Below are positions 1-17,618 of a stretch of DNA of 64,000 bases, piece after piece. Position numbers and translations under genes: made by a program. The stretch covers positions 9,351,827 to 9,415,826 of the forward strand of contig OZ023197.1 of assembly GCA_963995505.1 (NCBI GenBank). The letters are read 5' to 3'. This DNA is from Hypericum androsaemum. Its lineage: Eukaryota > Streptophyta > Magnoliopsida > Malpighiales > Hypericaceae. Each line of letters starts with the position of its first letter. Within the stretch, counting starts at the first letter, position 1. The notes beneath the pieces are model-generated. The model worked only from the letters and a program-made list of their open reading frames with translations. It searched no databases and had not been told where the DNA came from.

Positions 1-1150
1 GATAGTCCGAGGTGGAAGATGATGATGTTTTTTTTTTCTCTTCTCTAGTACGTAACTCTTGTGCTCCATATACTGGTGGATCTCCAGAATTTCGGTCTCA
101 CCTTTCAATGATCGAATAACGATGTACGTACTCTTATAGTATGTGGCCGAGATGACTGGACATACATCGACCATCGTACGAGTAGAACAGGAAGACAAGC
201 GTTCAAATTACTTCTTGTTATAAGATGCAAGCGCCTAAAATTTGAAATCTAACTCTACCAATGGTCAATATTTTTACAAATTGTAATGATATTGATAATA
301 TATAAAATTTTACTTATAATTGTTCGTGACCGGCCACCACTGTTCAAAGTAAATGATTTTCCAAACATGTTTCTCATATCTTGTCTGACTTTGAAGAGTC
401 CAACAGTCGTTCCCGAGACAGGTCGTGTGAGTAAAACAGACCACATCATCTCATTCAATCATATTTTCAGATACATAATTGTTGAAATTCTTTATTTTAT
501 ATTGAACTCAGTTACTTGCTAATTTTAACCTGGACGTTTTTTTGACTAGATGTCATTATTCCAATTGTAATGCTATAAAGTGTGAACCATGGTCCTATTC
601 CAAATCGTCACCACACTTGAGTCACACGTCAAGAATTTAATTTGCCACTTGTCGAAAAGAGATTAAACAAATGCGATGATCGTTAAGAATAAGAAAACAA
701 AGAAACGCTCCTTAAATTTCTTAACCTCCTTACTTAATTTATAATTTATTAACAGAAAAAGCTGTTAAGTGAGAAATGAAGCAAATCGCACTAAGCCACC
801 AGTGATTCCTCCCTCTACCTTTCAACTTTCACTTTTTAATCAACTAAAGTAAGGAACATGTTAATAAAGCGAGCTCTAGAAGAAAAGGACAGCTATATAT
901 TCTTTGTATTTTGAACAAATTAAATGATAAGAATAGACTAAAATTGTTTTCTTCCTAATATTTTTCAAATTAAACTATTTCACCCCTAAATTCAAATTTT
1001 GATCACCTTTTCAATTATGCACAATTAAAAATAGGGTATGTTACGCTTGGGTCTCTAAAGTATGATCAAATAGACAATGCGGTCTTTATTTTTTAAAATG
1101 AATGTATCTATCTCCACTATTTAGTTTTATTATACTCTGGCGACGATAGC
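1..1150. other. Intergenic, no gene seen
   Basis: AT-rich spacer left of MCM2. Two overlapping short ORFs near 255-522 lie on opposite strands and show no codon-like composition or domain. The stretch near 1040-1140 resembles the ends of a dispersed element seen at 40.3, 50.4 and 63.4 kb, including the phrase TTTTATTATACTCT. Confidence 0.6.
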
Positions 1151-1159
1151 CCGAATTGG

Positions 1160-1262
1160 GCTCAAGCCCAAAACAATGCCAAGGCCCAAATAGAGCAAGC
1201 CCTAGGCTTCTGGGTCGGGCCAAGCCCATTCAGATTTAGCGCGAAATTTTCCCGCCGAAACA
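1160..1262 (+). promoter_or_regulatory. MCM2 proximal promoter with two E2F-type sites and site II-like boxes
   Basis: GCGCGAAA at 1239-1246 (reverse TTTCGCGC) and TTTTCCCGCC at 1247-1256 are adjacent matches to the plant E2F consensus TTTSSCGS. They lie about 115-130 bp upstream of the MCM2 start codon. Just upstream are several TGGGCT/GGCCCA motifs (about 1157-1190), which resemble site II elements bound by TCP factors in proliferation genes. G1/S induction of MCM genes through E2F is established for plants; its operation here is inferred. Confidence 0.75.
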
Positions 1263-1370
1263 ATCCCCGTGTTAGCGATTAAAAAAACCGAACCCCCAGG
1301 TCCCCTATCCTAGCCAGGAAAAGAAAGAAATCGAAAAGGAGAAAAGGGAAGGGAAGAGAGAGAAATAGAA

Positions 1371-5972
<4,602 letters not shown>

Positions 5973-7150
5973 TCATTTCTTTAGATGTAAGTAGCTCCCG
6001 TAGAGAGGACATGGAATATCATCAACTCTATTTTGATTCGAATTTGACAATTGTTGTGTAATATAGTTTTCCCGTGGGTAAACTGCAGAATTAGCAGCTC
6101 ATTTTCTAGCCGAGTTCGTTAATCTTTCTGCACTATTGGTGAGATTTGGAAGACTATCACAGTCGTCAATACCTGTTACTGCCACTGTTATTCCAAAAAA
6201 CTGCTGCGTCTGCATTTGGACGGTGACCGATACGATCAAGACAATTGGCTGAATCCGGTCAACGAGTAATTTCCTCAAATCTTCTAATAAAGTAGCTCGG
6301 GGTGAGAACCGCTCGAATGAAGTTGCAAAATGAAAGCATAATTTATTTTTCTAGGGAAAAAGGATACAAAGACTAACTGGTTTATTTTTAAAAAAATATG
6401 AAGGCTAAATAATTCTCAATTGTCCGAATAAAATTTTTTTTCAAACATTAAAGATATACGAATATTTTGGCCATACACAAACAATAAAACAACAAACGCC
6501 CATGGCCCAATAAAGAAAAGACCTTCTTCAAAAAAAATATAATAAATAAAAGACCAAAAACAAACTACATAGCCCGACAACTCGTACTCATCCGGTTGTC
6601 CATTTCAGAAACACCAGGAGAAAAAGGAGCGGATTTGGTCCTGGAAGGCCAAATCCAAACAGAACCGTCCTGGACTGTCCTGGACGAAAAAAACCTCTCC
6701 CCTAAAAAAAAAATTAAAATAGTGATAGATCGATGTTCTTTGAATAAATTAATTAAATTTATATAGATAAGTTTCTCATATTTATATAGATCGTTTCCTA
6801 ATTTGATTAAGATTTTTTATTATTTAATTTCCTAATTTGTTTAAGACTCCTTTAGTCACAAGTATTTGGGTTTTTTTGAGCTCTCTATATAAGGGAGTCT
6901 CCTATGTTATTTTGAGACAAAATTTTGATAATAAGAAAATCTAGGATTTACTCTAAAAGTAGTCGTCTTTTGGAGTTCTCGTACAAAGCACGGATTGAGT
7001 TGATGCACGAAAAAATAACCGCAATATAAATTTATGGACTAATCAATCAATTTTACAAATATAAGAGATTTATGAGACTATCCTGACTATTTTACCAAAA
7101 AAATAAATAAACCCCCCAACAAAGAAAACAAACCTCTCGTCTTGCTCTCC
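5973..7150. other. Intergenic between MCM2 and the F-box gene; possible LTR remnant
   Basis: The MCM2 3' UTR probably extends a few hundred bases past the stop. AT-rich spacer follows. Around 6740-7080 there is LTR-like sequence, with a TATA-like CTCTATATAAGGGAG near 6880 followed by a possible polyadenylation region, but no matching second LTR, primer site or coding domain was found. Confidence 0.4.
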
Positions 7151-7401
7151 CTCGCCGTTCCGATTAGCCGCACCGTGAAAATCCTTGTACGTAACAGAGA
7201 CAGAGTAAGCCCTAAACACGCTCTTCTTACCTGTCGTTTATTTCCTCCTCCACGAGATCAATTTGTTGTTTAGGGCATAATCACTAGTGAGGGAGGATGA
7301 TTATTATTGAATTAATTTGTTATATGTTGTGGAAATTACTTAGTCAGTCGCTTATCGTGTCTTGTCTTGTTTGTCTTATTGCAGTAAGAGGCTAAGTTAT
7401 T

Positions 7402-7786
7402 ATGGACCGTCGGAGGGTCAAACCGGTTCTTGCTCACCAACGCAAGGTGGGTAGGTTGGTAACAGGTGCTGCCTCGTTTTCTAGGAGTTGGTGAATCAAT
7501 TCTTACCCCTTGAAGAAACGACAAAATTTTACTTGGGAGGAGGACAAAACCCAATGCCGTCTACGGCCCTGGGATTTAGGCCAACCCGCCAAAATTTTTC
7601 CACCACAAAAAGAACAGGTTCTTCTTCTGCTTCTAGTTTCTGCTACTTGATCCCTTAATCTCTCTTCTATAAGGCCCGCCCTTATTTTATTTCGTTGTTA
7701 ATTGTCACTGAACTCCCACCAATCCAATCCACCTCTGGCTGGCTTGTTCTGTTGGGTTTCTGCTAATTAATTGCTCTCTTCAATTC

Positions 7787-7830
<44 letters not shown>

Positions 7831-9473
7831 GTGTCTTCAACTCGGGGGGCCCTGAATCTGATGATCTCTTCAACAAATTGTCTGACGATATCATTATGGA
7901 TGGTATATTGCCCCTCCTGGACCTGAAAGAAAGAATGAGAACCGGCATTCTTTCTCGGAGATGGAGAAATCTGTGGAGGTACGCCCCTTCGTTGGTCTTT
8001 CCCCATGGTTTGAAGTGCAGCCATCGGTTGTGTCAGTCCAAGTGCGAACATCTTGCAACCAAACGAAAAAAGTACACCAATTGGGTGACTTCCACCCTTA
8101 GATCCTTCACCGGCCCCCAACTCGATAGTTTCACTGTCTGCTATGACTTGGATTCGAGTTTTTCTAGGGTTGTCGACTTCTGGCTCCTGCGTGCTATTCG
8201 GCTGGGAGTTAAGAAGCTGCACTTGCACTTCGCCCACTTTCAGTGGGAAGAACGTAATCCAGATAAGAATTACAAATTCCCTTGCGCCAACAAGCTTTCT
8301 ACATTTCTCCGCTCGGACCTCACCCTCGGTATATCTTACCTGAAGGATATCTCCCTGGAATTTGTCGACATTGCCGGCCAGACTGTTGAATATTTGCTGT
8401 CTAGCTGCCCATTGCTCGAGTTCTTATCTTTGAAGATGGCTTCTTCAATCCGGTATCTCACAATCGCCGGGCCATCACTCAAGCTGAAGTACCTGCAAGT
8501 ACTCGGTTGCTTGAACCTCAAGAAACTTGATATTTCTGCCCCGAATCTGATCACACTCAAGTACGATGGTTTAAAGGAGGCTTTGTCTTTTACCAGCATT
8601 CCTCGTCTAGAGCATCTGCACATGTCTGGCAAGTACTTTTTTCTCTTCCTTGGCTTCTTGTCGAAAGGTCCCCACCCGCATTTTGGATATTATTCCCACC
8701 AGCTGAAGACTCTTGAATTTGATATGGCTGCCCCAGTAAGTGCTATTACATGCACGCTAAAGTTTTCTTGCTTTTATCCTTTCAGTCGTGTGATCTTTCA
8801 CGGGCTTTTATCTTTTTGTGTAGTCCGTTGAGGTCAGTCAGTACTTCGATCTAGAGCTTCCCATGCTTTTTGAGCTTGAAGAGGTGAGAGTCAAAATGCA
8901 ATCAAACACCTGGAATATTCTCCTATGGCCATGTTGTCTGCTCAAGAGCGCTCCTCGTTTAAAAAGATTTGTAGTTGAGGTCAGATCACTTTTTCTTTAT
9001 GATTTTTTCTCTCTTCTTAAGGAAATTTATGCCAATTGTCCAAAGTAAATGGAGCTAACGGTCTCTATGCTCTTTTTCTCATGTCGCAGCATAGACGTGC
9101 CCCTTTCGTCGGAACTTGTTGTGATACTGTGGTCAGTATTCTCTTTTCCTTATTCCATGGCCGTGTTTTAGAGCTCGCAGTTGCGGGCCCGATGTCTCAT
9201 TGTCGATTGGATCAATGACAGGAAAATATTGAGCGCAAAAACGCGATTATTAAAGAAGCAACGAAGTGCAAGCATCCATGCCTGAAGGTGATTGAGTTTG
9301 TCGGAGTTCATAAGGATAAGAACCATCGGGAACTTGTAAGTCACTTGGTGTCCTGTGCCGAGTCACTTGAGAAGGTTGTTTTCGACACTCTCGGGAAGGC
9401 TGGTGAATTTATTAAGTACTCGAATAATTTCAGACGTCGTATGTCATCTGATGCTCAACTAGTGCTACTTTAA
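7402..9473 (+). CDS. F-box/LRR-repeat protein with FBD-like C-terminus
   Basis: Proposed exons are 7402-7446, 7830-8735, 8824-8979, 9090-9131 and 9222-9473, coding 466 residues; every junction is phase 0. The start ATG at 7402 opens a 15-codon exon ending at a GTGGGTA donor, and exon 2 follows a (CT)n-CAG acceptor. The F-box lies at about residues 31-70 (LSDDII...RTGILSRRWRNLWR). An LRR-2-like region follows (LKDISLEFVDIAG, CPLLEFLSLKMAS, LKYLQVLGCLNLKKLDIS), then an FBD-type end (CLKVIEFVGVHKDKNHRELV). Such proteins are substrate receptors of SCF ubiquitin ligases; the target is unknown. An acceptor-like TTATTGCAG ending at 7385 and a donor near 7205 suggest an intron in the 5' UTR. Confidence 0.85.
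7791..7827 (+). repeat. (CT)n microsatellite forming the polypyrimidine tract of F-box intron 1
   Basis: About 18 CT units run directly into the CAG acceptor ending at 7829. The microsatellite appears to serve as the pyrimidine tract of the 3' splice site. Confidence 0.8.
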
Positions 9474-10080
9474 AATTATTTGCTTGTACAAACGTTTAGG
9501 AATTGTTATCACTAGTACTACTTTAAATTATTAACTTGTAAGGTTATGAATTGTTTGTCTCTAATGTTAGTTTATTTTATTATTATTTTTTTGGTGGAAA
9601 TTTTATTTTATTAATTAACATGTCTACTTTTATATTGGGCGGAGGCCGGGGCATGAGCCCGCCGGCGTGACAGGCCGGCGGCTGCGCCAAAAAGTTGATG
9701 TCTTTCTTTCTGGGTTTAGGGTTAGGCGACGGCGGTTTTTAAAGGCCAGAGGTTTGTTTTTTTTTTCTCTCTTTTTATAGGGAAGATGCTTGGAGAGGTT
9801 TCTGAAATGGATGACCGGGTGTGTGCGGGTTCGGGCTTTGTAGTTTGTTTCTGTATTGGGCCTTTGTTGTTTTATGGCTAAAATAGTCGTATATCTCTAA
9901 TCTTTGAAAAAAAATATCAATCTGGACAATCAAATATTAGTTAACCCTCATGTTTTTTTTAATAAATTAGCTAATCCTTATATCATTTTTCCCTCAATAA
10001 ATAAAATATGCTTTCGTTTTTCAATTTCATCCTGAGCTATCAATAGAGTCCTGTCTACCCAAGGACTAGCTAGTTTATTA
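9474..10080. other. Intergenic, no gene seen
   Basis: Downstream spacer of the F-box gene. It includes a short GC-rich island near 9640-9690 and poly-T tracts. No coding or repeat structure was recognised. Confidence 0.5.
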
Positions 10081-10084
10081 TGAA

Positions 10085-12725
10085 CATGCAACTATTGGAG
10101 ATCACGCTATATCATCGTGATATTGCTTACCATATTATCGCGATTACCGGCCATATCTAGTTGTTACTCTTTTGTATTTTGATTCTCTTTTCCTATTTAC
10201 CAGTGATCAGGATCGTGCAACATTAGGACTCTTCTTGTAACCTAATGGCTGCCTATAAGTGTCGACCTCTTGCAATGGAATAAAGTTAGCGGCTCATATT
10301 CAATAATTTCTTCATGGTATAAGAGCAGAGATTTGATATTGAACTCCATCAAAATTAAACTTACCTACCGCACAACCATTATCCCACACAAAAATGCCGA
10401 AGAACAGGAATAACGCGTCGATGGACATGTCGTCGCCTTATTTTCTACACCCCTAGGACAATCCCAGGCAACTCAACGTAAGCGAATTGCTCAACGAAAG
10501 AAACTATGCTGATTGGGTTGGAGAGATAACCAATTTCCTATTGGCAAAGAACAAGTTAGGGTTCGTCGATGGCACCATCATCAAACCGGAAGTAACGTCG
10601 ATGGATTATAATACCTGGGCACGATGTGACGCCATGGTAAAGGGCTGGCTTACTATAGCTATTGACAAAGAAGTTAGGAGTAATGTTTGCTACTCAAAAT
10701 CAACACATAAAAGTTTGGGCTGATCTCAAAGAGAGATTTGGAAAAAGTAGTGCACCTAGGGCTTATGATCTGCGACGATCAGTATCACTTTACGCTAGGA
10801 CAAGATGTCGGTGTCGGCCTACTTCTCCAAGTTGAAATCACTTTGGGACGAGATTGAGTCGATCTCTTCCATGGCGGATTACACTTGCAACGCTAGAACC
10901 AAATATGCAATGGCTAGGGAACAAGAGCATCTCTATGTCTTTCTCATGGGCCTAGACAAGGTGTTTGGAACGATGAAGTCACAGATTTTGAGCACCAAGC
11001 TGCCACCAACTCTATGTGAGGCCTATCATCTTATACTAGAGGAAGAATAGACGCGCCTCATTGCCCTCACATGACAGCCATCTGTGGAGGCTGCCGCCTT
11101 TCAAGCAGGTAACTATGGTCGACTGGACAGAGACCTTGGCAATTAGAAGGTAAATAAGAAGGAGAAGGGCAGATGTGACCACTGCCAAAAGATTGGACAC
11201 ACCAAAGATAAATGCTTCAAGTTAGTTGGCTATCCAGATTGGTGGAAACAAAGTGATGATCGCGAAGAAAATAAGAAAGAGCAAGGAGGACCATCTGGCT
11301 CTCGAAAACTACCCCCGCGGGCAGCACAGGTTGGGTCCAAGGCAAGTCCAATATCGGGCCTAAATTTCGAACAGTATTCTCGATTACTTCAAGTGTTGAA
11401 GTAAGGAGGAGAAACATGAGCTTTTGCGATTTGAGATTCTAATCCTGAAGTTCATATGGCTGGTATGGCAGTAGGGCAACACTCATGGATCATTGATTTC
11501 GGAGCCACAGAACACTTAACCTACGATGCTAGTTTATTTTCAGGTTCTATCAAATCCACTTATAGCTCGCTGGTTAAAATCCCAACTGGCGAAAGCATTC
11601 CCATCAAAGGGATCGAAAATATAGAACTCATGAATGGGATGACGTTGCATAATATTTTGCAAATTCTTGATTTTCAATGTAATCTTATATCTGTTCGTAA
11701 GTTGGCAAAAGATGCAAACCACACCCTAACCTTTGTTGCAGATTTATATGTATTACAGGACCTACTTTTGAAGTCCCTAATTAGAGTGGATAGGCAACAT
11801 GGTGGGCTGTACTTTTTGGACCAAGCTTCAAAGATGGGGGTGGCAATGCATGTTGGCAAAGGGACATCGACGAGCGTCTGGCATGAGAGACTTGGACATC
11901 CTTCATCTAAGAAGCTAGGTCATTTACAGATTTTATGTAAGATAATTTGCTTAGATCACAAACTTTTGTGTGATCCTTGCCTACGCTCAAAACAGATAAG
12001 ACCTGCTTTTCTGATCAGTTCAATAAAAATGGAATCCTGTTTTTCTTTAGTGCATTGTGACATTTGAGGGCCTTATAAGACGGCTTTGTTATCTGGTGCT
12101 CATTATTTCTTGTTTATTGTGGATGACTATAGTCGTGGAGTGCTTATGCGACATAAGTCAAGTGTTGCTCAATTTCTGACTATGTTTTGTAATATGGTTA
12201 GGACACAATTCGGGAAGAATGTACAACAAATAAGAACAAACAATAGGTTGAAATTTCAGTCACAGTTTATGCTGGAGTCCTATCGCAAAAAGGGGATAAT
12301 ATTGCAAACTTCTTGCCCTTACACACCTCAAACAAATGGCGTGGTAGAGCATAAGCATCGCCATATTTTGGATATTGCACGAGCATTACTCTTTCATTCA
12401 GCCATGCCCACTCAGTTTTGGGGAGAGAGCGTCCTGATAGCCGTGTACTTGATTCTTCAACTGCTGACCAAAGCCACCAACAAAACACCATATAAGGTAC
12501 TTTTTGGAAAAAGTCCCACTTACCCTCACCTGCGTTCTTTCGGTTGCCTTGTGTATGTGCATGTTCCCGCTTCACAGAGAGATAAGTTCAAGAACGTAGT
12601 CAACGATGTATTTGTGTGGGATACCCTGAGGGTCAAAAGGGTTATCGAGTTTATGACTTGAAGGATCAAGAAATAGAAAAGCCACTGAATTTCACAACTC
12701 AAGGATGCAATGACCCTGTATTCTA
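10085..12725 (+). mobile_element. Ty1-copia retrotransposon, 5' half, degenerate
   Basis: A probable 5' LTR (start uncertain, about 10085) ends near 10314 and is followed at 10315-10326 by TGGTATAAGAGC, a copia-type primer binding site for initiator Met-tRNA. Gag is read at 10487-10723 and 10805-11050, then a CCHC knuckle (CDHCQKIGHTKDKC, about 11174-11215). Protease follows from 11456, with the DSG active site reading D-F-G. Next come the integrase zinc region (WHERLGHP...CDPC) and core. The core carries a stop at 12065 where the conserved Trp belongs, replacement of the second Asp (TNNRLKF) and a frameshift near 12615. Reverse transcriptase and the 3' LTR are absent; the element stops against the opposing copia element. 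It is inactive. Confidence 0.85.
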
Positions 12726-12789
12726 ACTCAGAGAGTCTGAGACACTGTTGGTTATTTCTTAGATTTTCAAAAAACTAGGAAATCACCCA

Positions 12790-15700
12790 AGTACACATAA
12801 AAACTAGTTGTTGATCGGCCAACCTCCCCAATCTGCATCGCAGAAACCAAATAGTTTTAACTCGAAGGAAGTAGATAAATAAAGTCTGAAATCTGGATGT
12901 CTCTTGATGTATCTAAGTATCCTGTGAGCAGCTTTGTTATGTATGATCAAAGGATTTATGAGGAATTGGTTGTACTTATGTACGGCATAACAGATATCTG
13001 ATCTAGTAATGGTGAGGTATAATAACTTTACAATCAGCTGTCTATATGTTGATGGATCTTCCAATGGTGGTGAGTCTGTGTCAGGACTAAATTTGAGATT
13101 GTGCACCATTGGTGTTCTCATTGGCTTGCAAGTGGTAAAGCTTGCATCTGCCAAAATGCCAACAGTATATCGACATTAACAAAGATGAATTCCATGTTGA
13201 GTTCTTGCTACCTCCATCCCTAGGAAGAACTTGAGCTTCTCAAGATCATTGATCTTTAATTCTGCATTAAAGAAGGACTTAACAGCTTGTATTTGATGCA
13301 TATCATCACTAGCTAGGATGATGTCATCAACATACACAAGTAAACAGGTTACTAATCCAGGTTTCTTCAAAAGTAACATTGAACAATCAGACATGGCCTG
13401 CATAAAACCAAAAGAGAGTAACAGTGAGGTTAACTTTGCAAACCATTGTCTGGTAGCTTGGTTGAGGCCATACAAAGACTTTCGTATTCTGCATACTTGA
13501 TTCCCTGGATTAGATAGCCCAGGGGAAAGATCCATATAGACCTCCTTACTGGATGTACATGTAAGAAAGTATTGTTGACATCCAATTAGTCAAGAAATCA
13601 GTTCTTGCTAGCAGCTATAGCTAGAATCATCCTCACTGAAGTCAGTTTAACAACAGGTGAGAAGGTCTCCATATAGTCTATTACAAAAGCATGAGTGTAT
13701 CCTTTGGCTACCAAGCAAGCTTTAAACCTCTCAATTGTCCCATCAGCATGCATCTTTACTTTGTAAATCCACCTACAACCAATGGCCTTCTTTCCTGCAA
13801 GAAGATTCACAATATCCCAACTACCATTCTCATAAAGAGCACTTAACTCAGCTTGTATTGCTTCTCTCTAGCAAGCCAGCTTATTGGCTTCTTCAAATTT
13901 AACTGGCCTTTTCACTTGATTACAAGCTAAAACATAAGTCTTGTGAGAAAGACCAAGATGCTCAGTTGTGAGAACTGAAGAGATTGGATATAAAATAGCA
14001 GAAGTGGTCCCTTGAGACTGACCTTCTACAGGGGAAGGAGATTGAGGATGCTGAGTAAGAAGTGGTACCTGCACATAGTCATTTAAGCAGCTGGGAGGAT
14101 GCCTGGTTCTAGAGGACTTTCTGATGGGAACTGGCTCTGGTTCAGGCTCGCGCACATTTGGTAGAGCTGGTGTAGGCAATATAGGGTATAGAACAGGAGT
14201 TTTGGGATGATCATCGATGAACAAAGGAGATGAAGAACTATCATGGTGAACTATCTGATTGGGCTCAGTTGGAAGAGTTGTCTGAAAATGAAAGATTTTC
14301 TCATAGAAGACAACATCTCTAGAGTATATAGTGGAATGACTATCCAAATCATAAAGCCTATAGCCCTTAATTCTTGCCATGTATCCAAGAAACACACATC
14401 TTCTAGCTCTATGAGCAAACTTTCTCATTCTAAGAATCACGGCAGTATAACAAAGATAACCAAAAACACGAAGGTGGGACAGATTTGGTGGCTTTTAATA
14501 AAGGACCTGATATGGTATCTGATTAGATAACATAGAAGATAGTATGAGATTAATGAGATGTACAGCATGAAGAATGTAAAAACTCCAAAATCTGATTAGG
14601 AGAAAAGCTTGGAAGCGAAGAGCTCTAGCAACATTGAGGATGTGCTAATTCTTTCTCTCTACACGACCATTTTGTTGTGATGTGTATGCGCAAGTAGTCT
14701 CGTGCAGAATTCCTCTTTGTTGAAAGAAGGAATGCAAGAAGAATTATGTTCCTTGATCAGAATGAATGAATTTAACTTGAGTTTGAAACTGAGTTTCTAC
14801 CATTTGGTAATAGATTTCAATAAACTTGGCTACTTCTGACTTGGTTTTCAAAAGATAAACCCAAGTGACTCTGGTTAAAAAATAAGTAAACCCATCAAAA
14901 GAAGGAGTAGAATATGGACCCCAAACATCCACATGAATCAATTCAAAAGATTTCACAGATATATTGCTGCTAGAGGTGAGAGAAGACCTCTTGAGTTTGG
15001 CATAATGACAATTGTCATAATGAACTTTAGAAATAATAGATATGGAAGGACAGAGATCTATTAAAATAAGTAACTTAGCACTAGGAATGTGGCCTAATCT
15101 GCAATGCCAAAGATCTATCTCATGATGAATGTAGTTGGTGGCAGAATTGATGTGGTTGAGTGATGGAGTGGCTTGTGAAGTGGCTAGGTAGTACAGACCA
15201 TTCCTTCTCTCAGCATTCTCAATCTTCTTCTCCTGTACTAGGTCCTGAATCACACAACAAGCCAAAGAGAAAATCACTAAGACTGGTTGATCATTAGCCA
15301 ACTGACTGATGGAGATCAGGTTAAAAGTGAACTCAGGAACCAAAAGGACATTAGATACTAACAAATCCCTTGATTATCTTACTAAGCCAACATAATTAGT
15401 TGTATTCTTGCACCATTAGAAAGTGTTATATAGACATTTGAGATCCTTCTGCATCTTATAAACCAATTCATACAGTAAGAAACATGAGTGGATGCTCTAG
15501 AATCCACATTGTCCAATTTGTACACTCTGTAAGTTTGAGATAGAAAAAGTACTTACTGATATGTACTTAGCATCAGTCACCTAAGCTACTTGATTAGCTG
15601 GGAGGCTAGGGCCACTTCTAGACTTGTCATACGCAGTCTTAATTTTCATTAAGGTTATGTGACATTGTTTGCTTCATCATAGACATCAAGCCTTGTATTT

Positions 15701-17164
15701 GCTCTGAGGTGAAACCAAACTGAGATTGTGACTCAGTGCTAGCTAACGCAATCACTGGATTTCATTTGGGTTTAGGCTTCGACCCAAGGGGAAAACCATG
15801 TAGCCTGAAGCATCTATTAACAGTGTGTCCTTCCTTATGACCATGAGTACAAGTTGGCTTCTTATAACCAAACTTCTTGTTCCCAATTTGAGCAGCAAAA
15901 AATAGTTGTTGTATCCCTAGCCTTAAGAATGGTAGAACATCACAAAACTGCCTCTCATGTTGGGTTACCAAGTACATTACTTGACTGATTAAAGGAAAAG
16001 TATCCATCATCAAGATCTGGGTTCTCATATGATCAAAGTTCTCATTTAACCCAGTTGAAAAACCCATGATATAATCATGATCTAGATGTTCTCTCATCAG
16101 TAGCATAGCAGAATAAGTGATATGAGCATCAGTAAAGCATTTACACATAGGTAAAGGTCAAAACTGCACGAATTGATCCCACAAGGACTTATACTTAAAG
16201 AAATACTCATTCACTTAGAGAATATCTTAAGAGAAGTTAGAGATTTATCGCATGAGACTTGCAATCTTGACAAAATCTGCTCTCCCAAATCTTTCCTTGA
16301 GATGATCCCAGAGATCTGTAGCTGTATCAAACCATAGCAACCTATCTCCTAGATCAGCCTCAATAGAATGCATTAAGCAACGATCACGAGTGTGTTGCAT
16401 CTCTTCCAAGAGGGGAACAGATGATCATCTTTTCCAGGTGATGGAATGGTTCGATCCACAAAGGACAACTTTGTTCTTTGACTCTAATGATTGAGCCATA
16501 GCACTAACCCACGAATGGTAATTTTTCTCATTGAGAAGAGGAGTTAGCAACACCTCAGCTGGTAGTTCACCAGAATGGACATAATAAGGATTACTAAACT
16601 CTCCAGAAGGCACACGAGGAGCTGCAGAGACTGGAGTAGCTAATGTATCAGCCATGGATACAACTCAAAACGAAGAAGATAGGTGAGAAGAATAAATGTG
16701 GAAGTGTAATAGAGAATCAGTGCTCTGATACCATGTTAAGAAAAGAGATCCGAGCTACCAACAATGGCGAGAGAGGGAGAGGAAGAAGAAGATCACATAT
16801 GGATAAAATGTGGTTATATATTCACAATGAACCATAAATAAAGATGTACACCTTTTAGCTTATATACAAGAAAAAATAAGCTATTTATATCTAATTGTAT
16901 ACTAAAAGAAAGCTAAAAAGAGCTAAAAGAGGAAGGAATATTCGTCTGCCATGCCAGCAAATCTCCCTCGAAATGCGCTCCTCTAATCATTTATGATGAT
17001 TGGCTTTGTCCTTTTCTGTAGAGCATGTCCGCCTCGTATTCTGCGTCAGCAGACACACGCAGGCGTGTGCCCCCTTTGTGGGCTTTAGTCATAATTTCTA
17101 TTGTGGACTTAAGTCATTCTGGGCCCAGAATTACAAAACTTGAAGATTGATTTCTGGCCCAACA
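12790..17164 (-). mobile_element. Ty1-copia retrotransposon, 5' LTR to RNase H, 3' end missing
   Basis: The element reads right to left. Its 5' LTR is 16734-17164 (431 bp, TGTT...AACA) and the primer site complementary to initiator Met-tRNA is at 16722-16733. Gag starts at 16655 and continues at 16148-15762 with a damaged CCHC knuckle (CTHGHKEGH, second Cys lost). Pre-integrase and integrase are at 15364-14744 (LWHCRLGH, IHVDVWGPY, IHSDQGT). The integrase tail and spacer are at 14440-13868. Reverse transcriptase is at 13810-13598 and 13535-13176 with the catalytic YVDDI. Part of RNase H (13154-12804) ends at CDADWGG. No left-hand LTR exists. Frameshifts and stops make it nonfunctional. Confidence 0.88.
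16734..17164 (-). repeat. 5' LTR of the minus-strand copia element
   Basis: It begins TGTTAAGA and ends GGCCCAACA in plus orientation, giving TG...CA ends on both strands, and abuts the primer binding site at 16733. No partner LTR was found in the window. Confidence 0.75.
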
Positions 17165-17610
17165 TTGTTCTTACCGGAAACAACTTATTCTTCCTTTAGC
17201 TCTAATTTTGCAGCAGCTTGATGATCAGCTATGAGTTTTAACAATAACCCTTCCCATTAAACCTATTCTAAAGAGATCACTAAAATGGTTTCAACTGTTT
17301 AGTCTTGTCGATCGTAGCCGTGGAGACGATTACGAAGACGAAACCATCACGTCCGAGAATACACTTGCAATATGTGAGATCAAACCCTAACCCTAGGTAG
17401 TTTTTCGCAACTGGTTTAATAGGGAAGTTGAAATGAATGTTTGTTGTCAAGTAGGATACGAACGAACCTGCGAACTTGTTATTTGTTTGTCAACTACTTA
17501 ACTTGTTTCAAGCAACAGTTTGCGGTTCTAGTGGTTCGGTTCAATTCTGAACCAAAATCATGGTTCAGATGGAGTTTAGTACATTTCGGTTCGATTAGTG
17601 GTTTCTTTGT
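17165..17610. other. Spacer between the copia element and a hAT-like MITE
   Basis: No coding or structural signal was recognised; short ORFs lack codon-like character. Confidence 0.5.
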
Positions 17611-17618
17611 ATTTTGGC

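Noticed and set aside
6740..7080. Possible solo LTR before the F-box gene
   Set aside because: TATA-like and poly(A)-like features are present, but no terminal TG/CA pair, target duplication or second copy could be shown; kept only as a note.
7785..8237. 150-codon minus-strand ORF over the F-box exon
   Set aside because: It ends in an Arg-Glu run that is the complement of the CT microsatellite and is antisense to the F-box motif.
12267..12575. 102-codon minus-strand ORF
   Set aside because: It is antisense to the copia integrase region of the plus-strand element.
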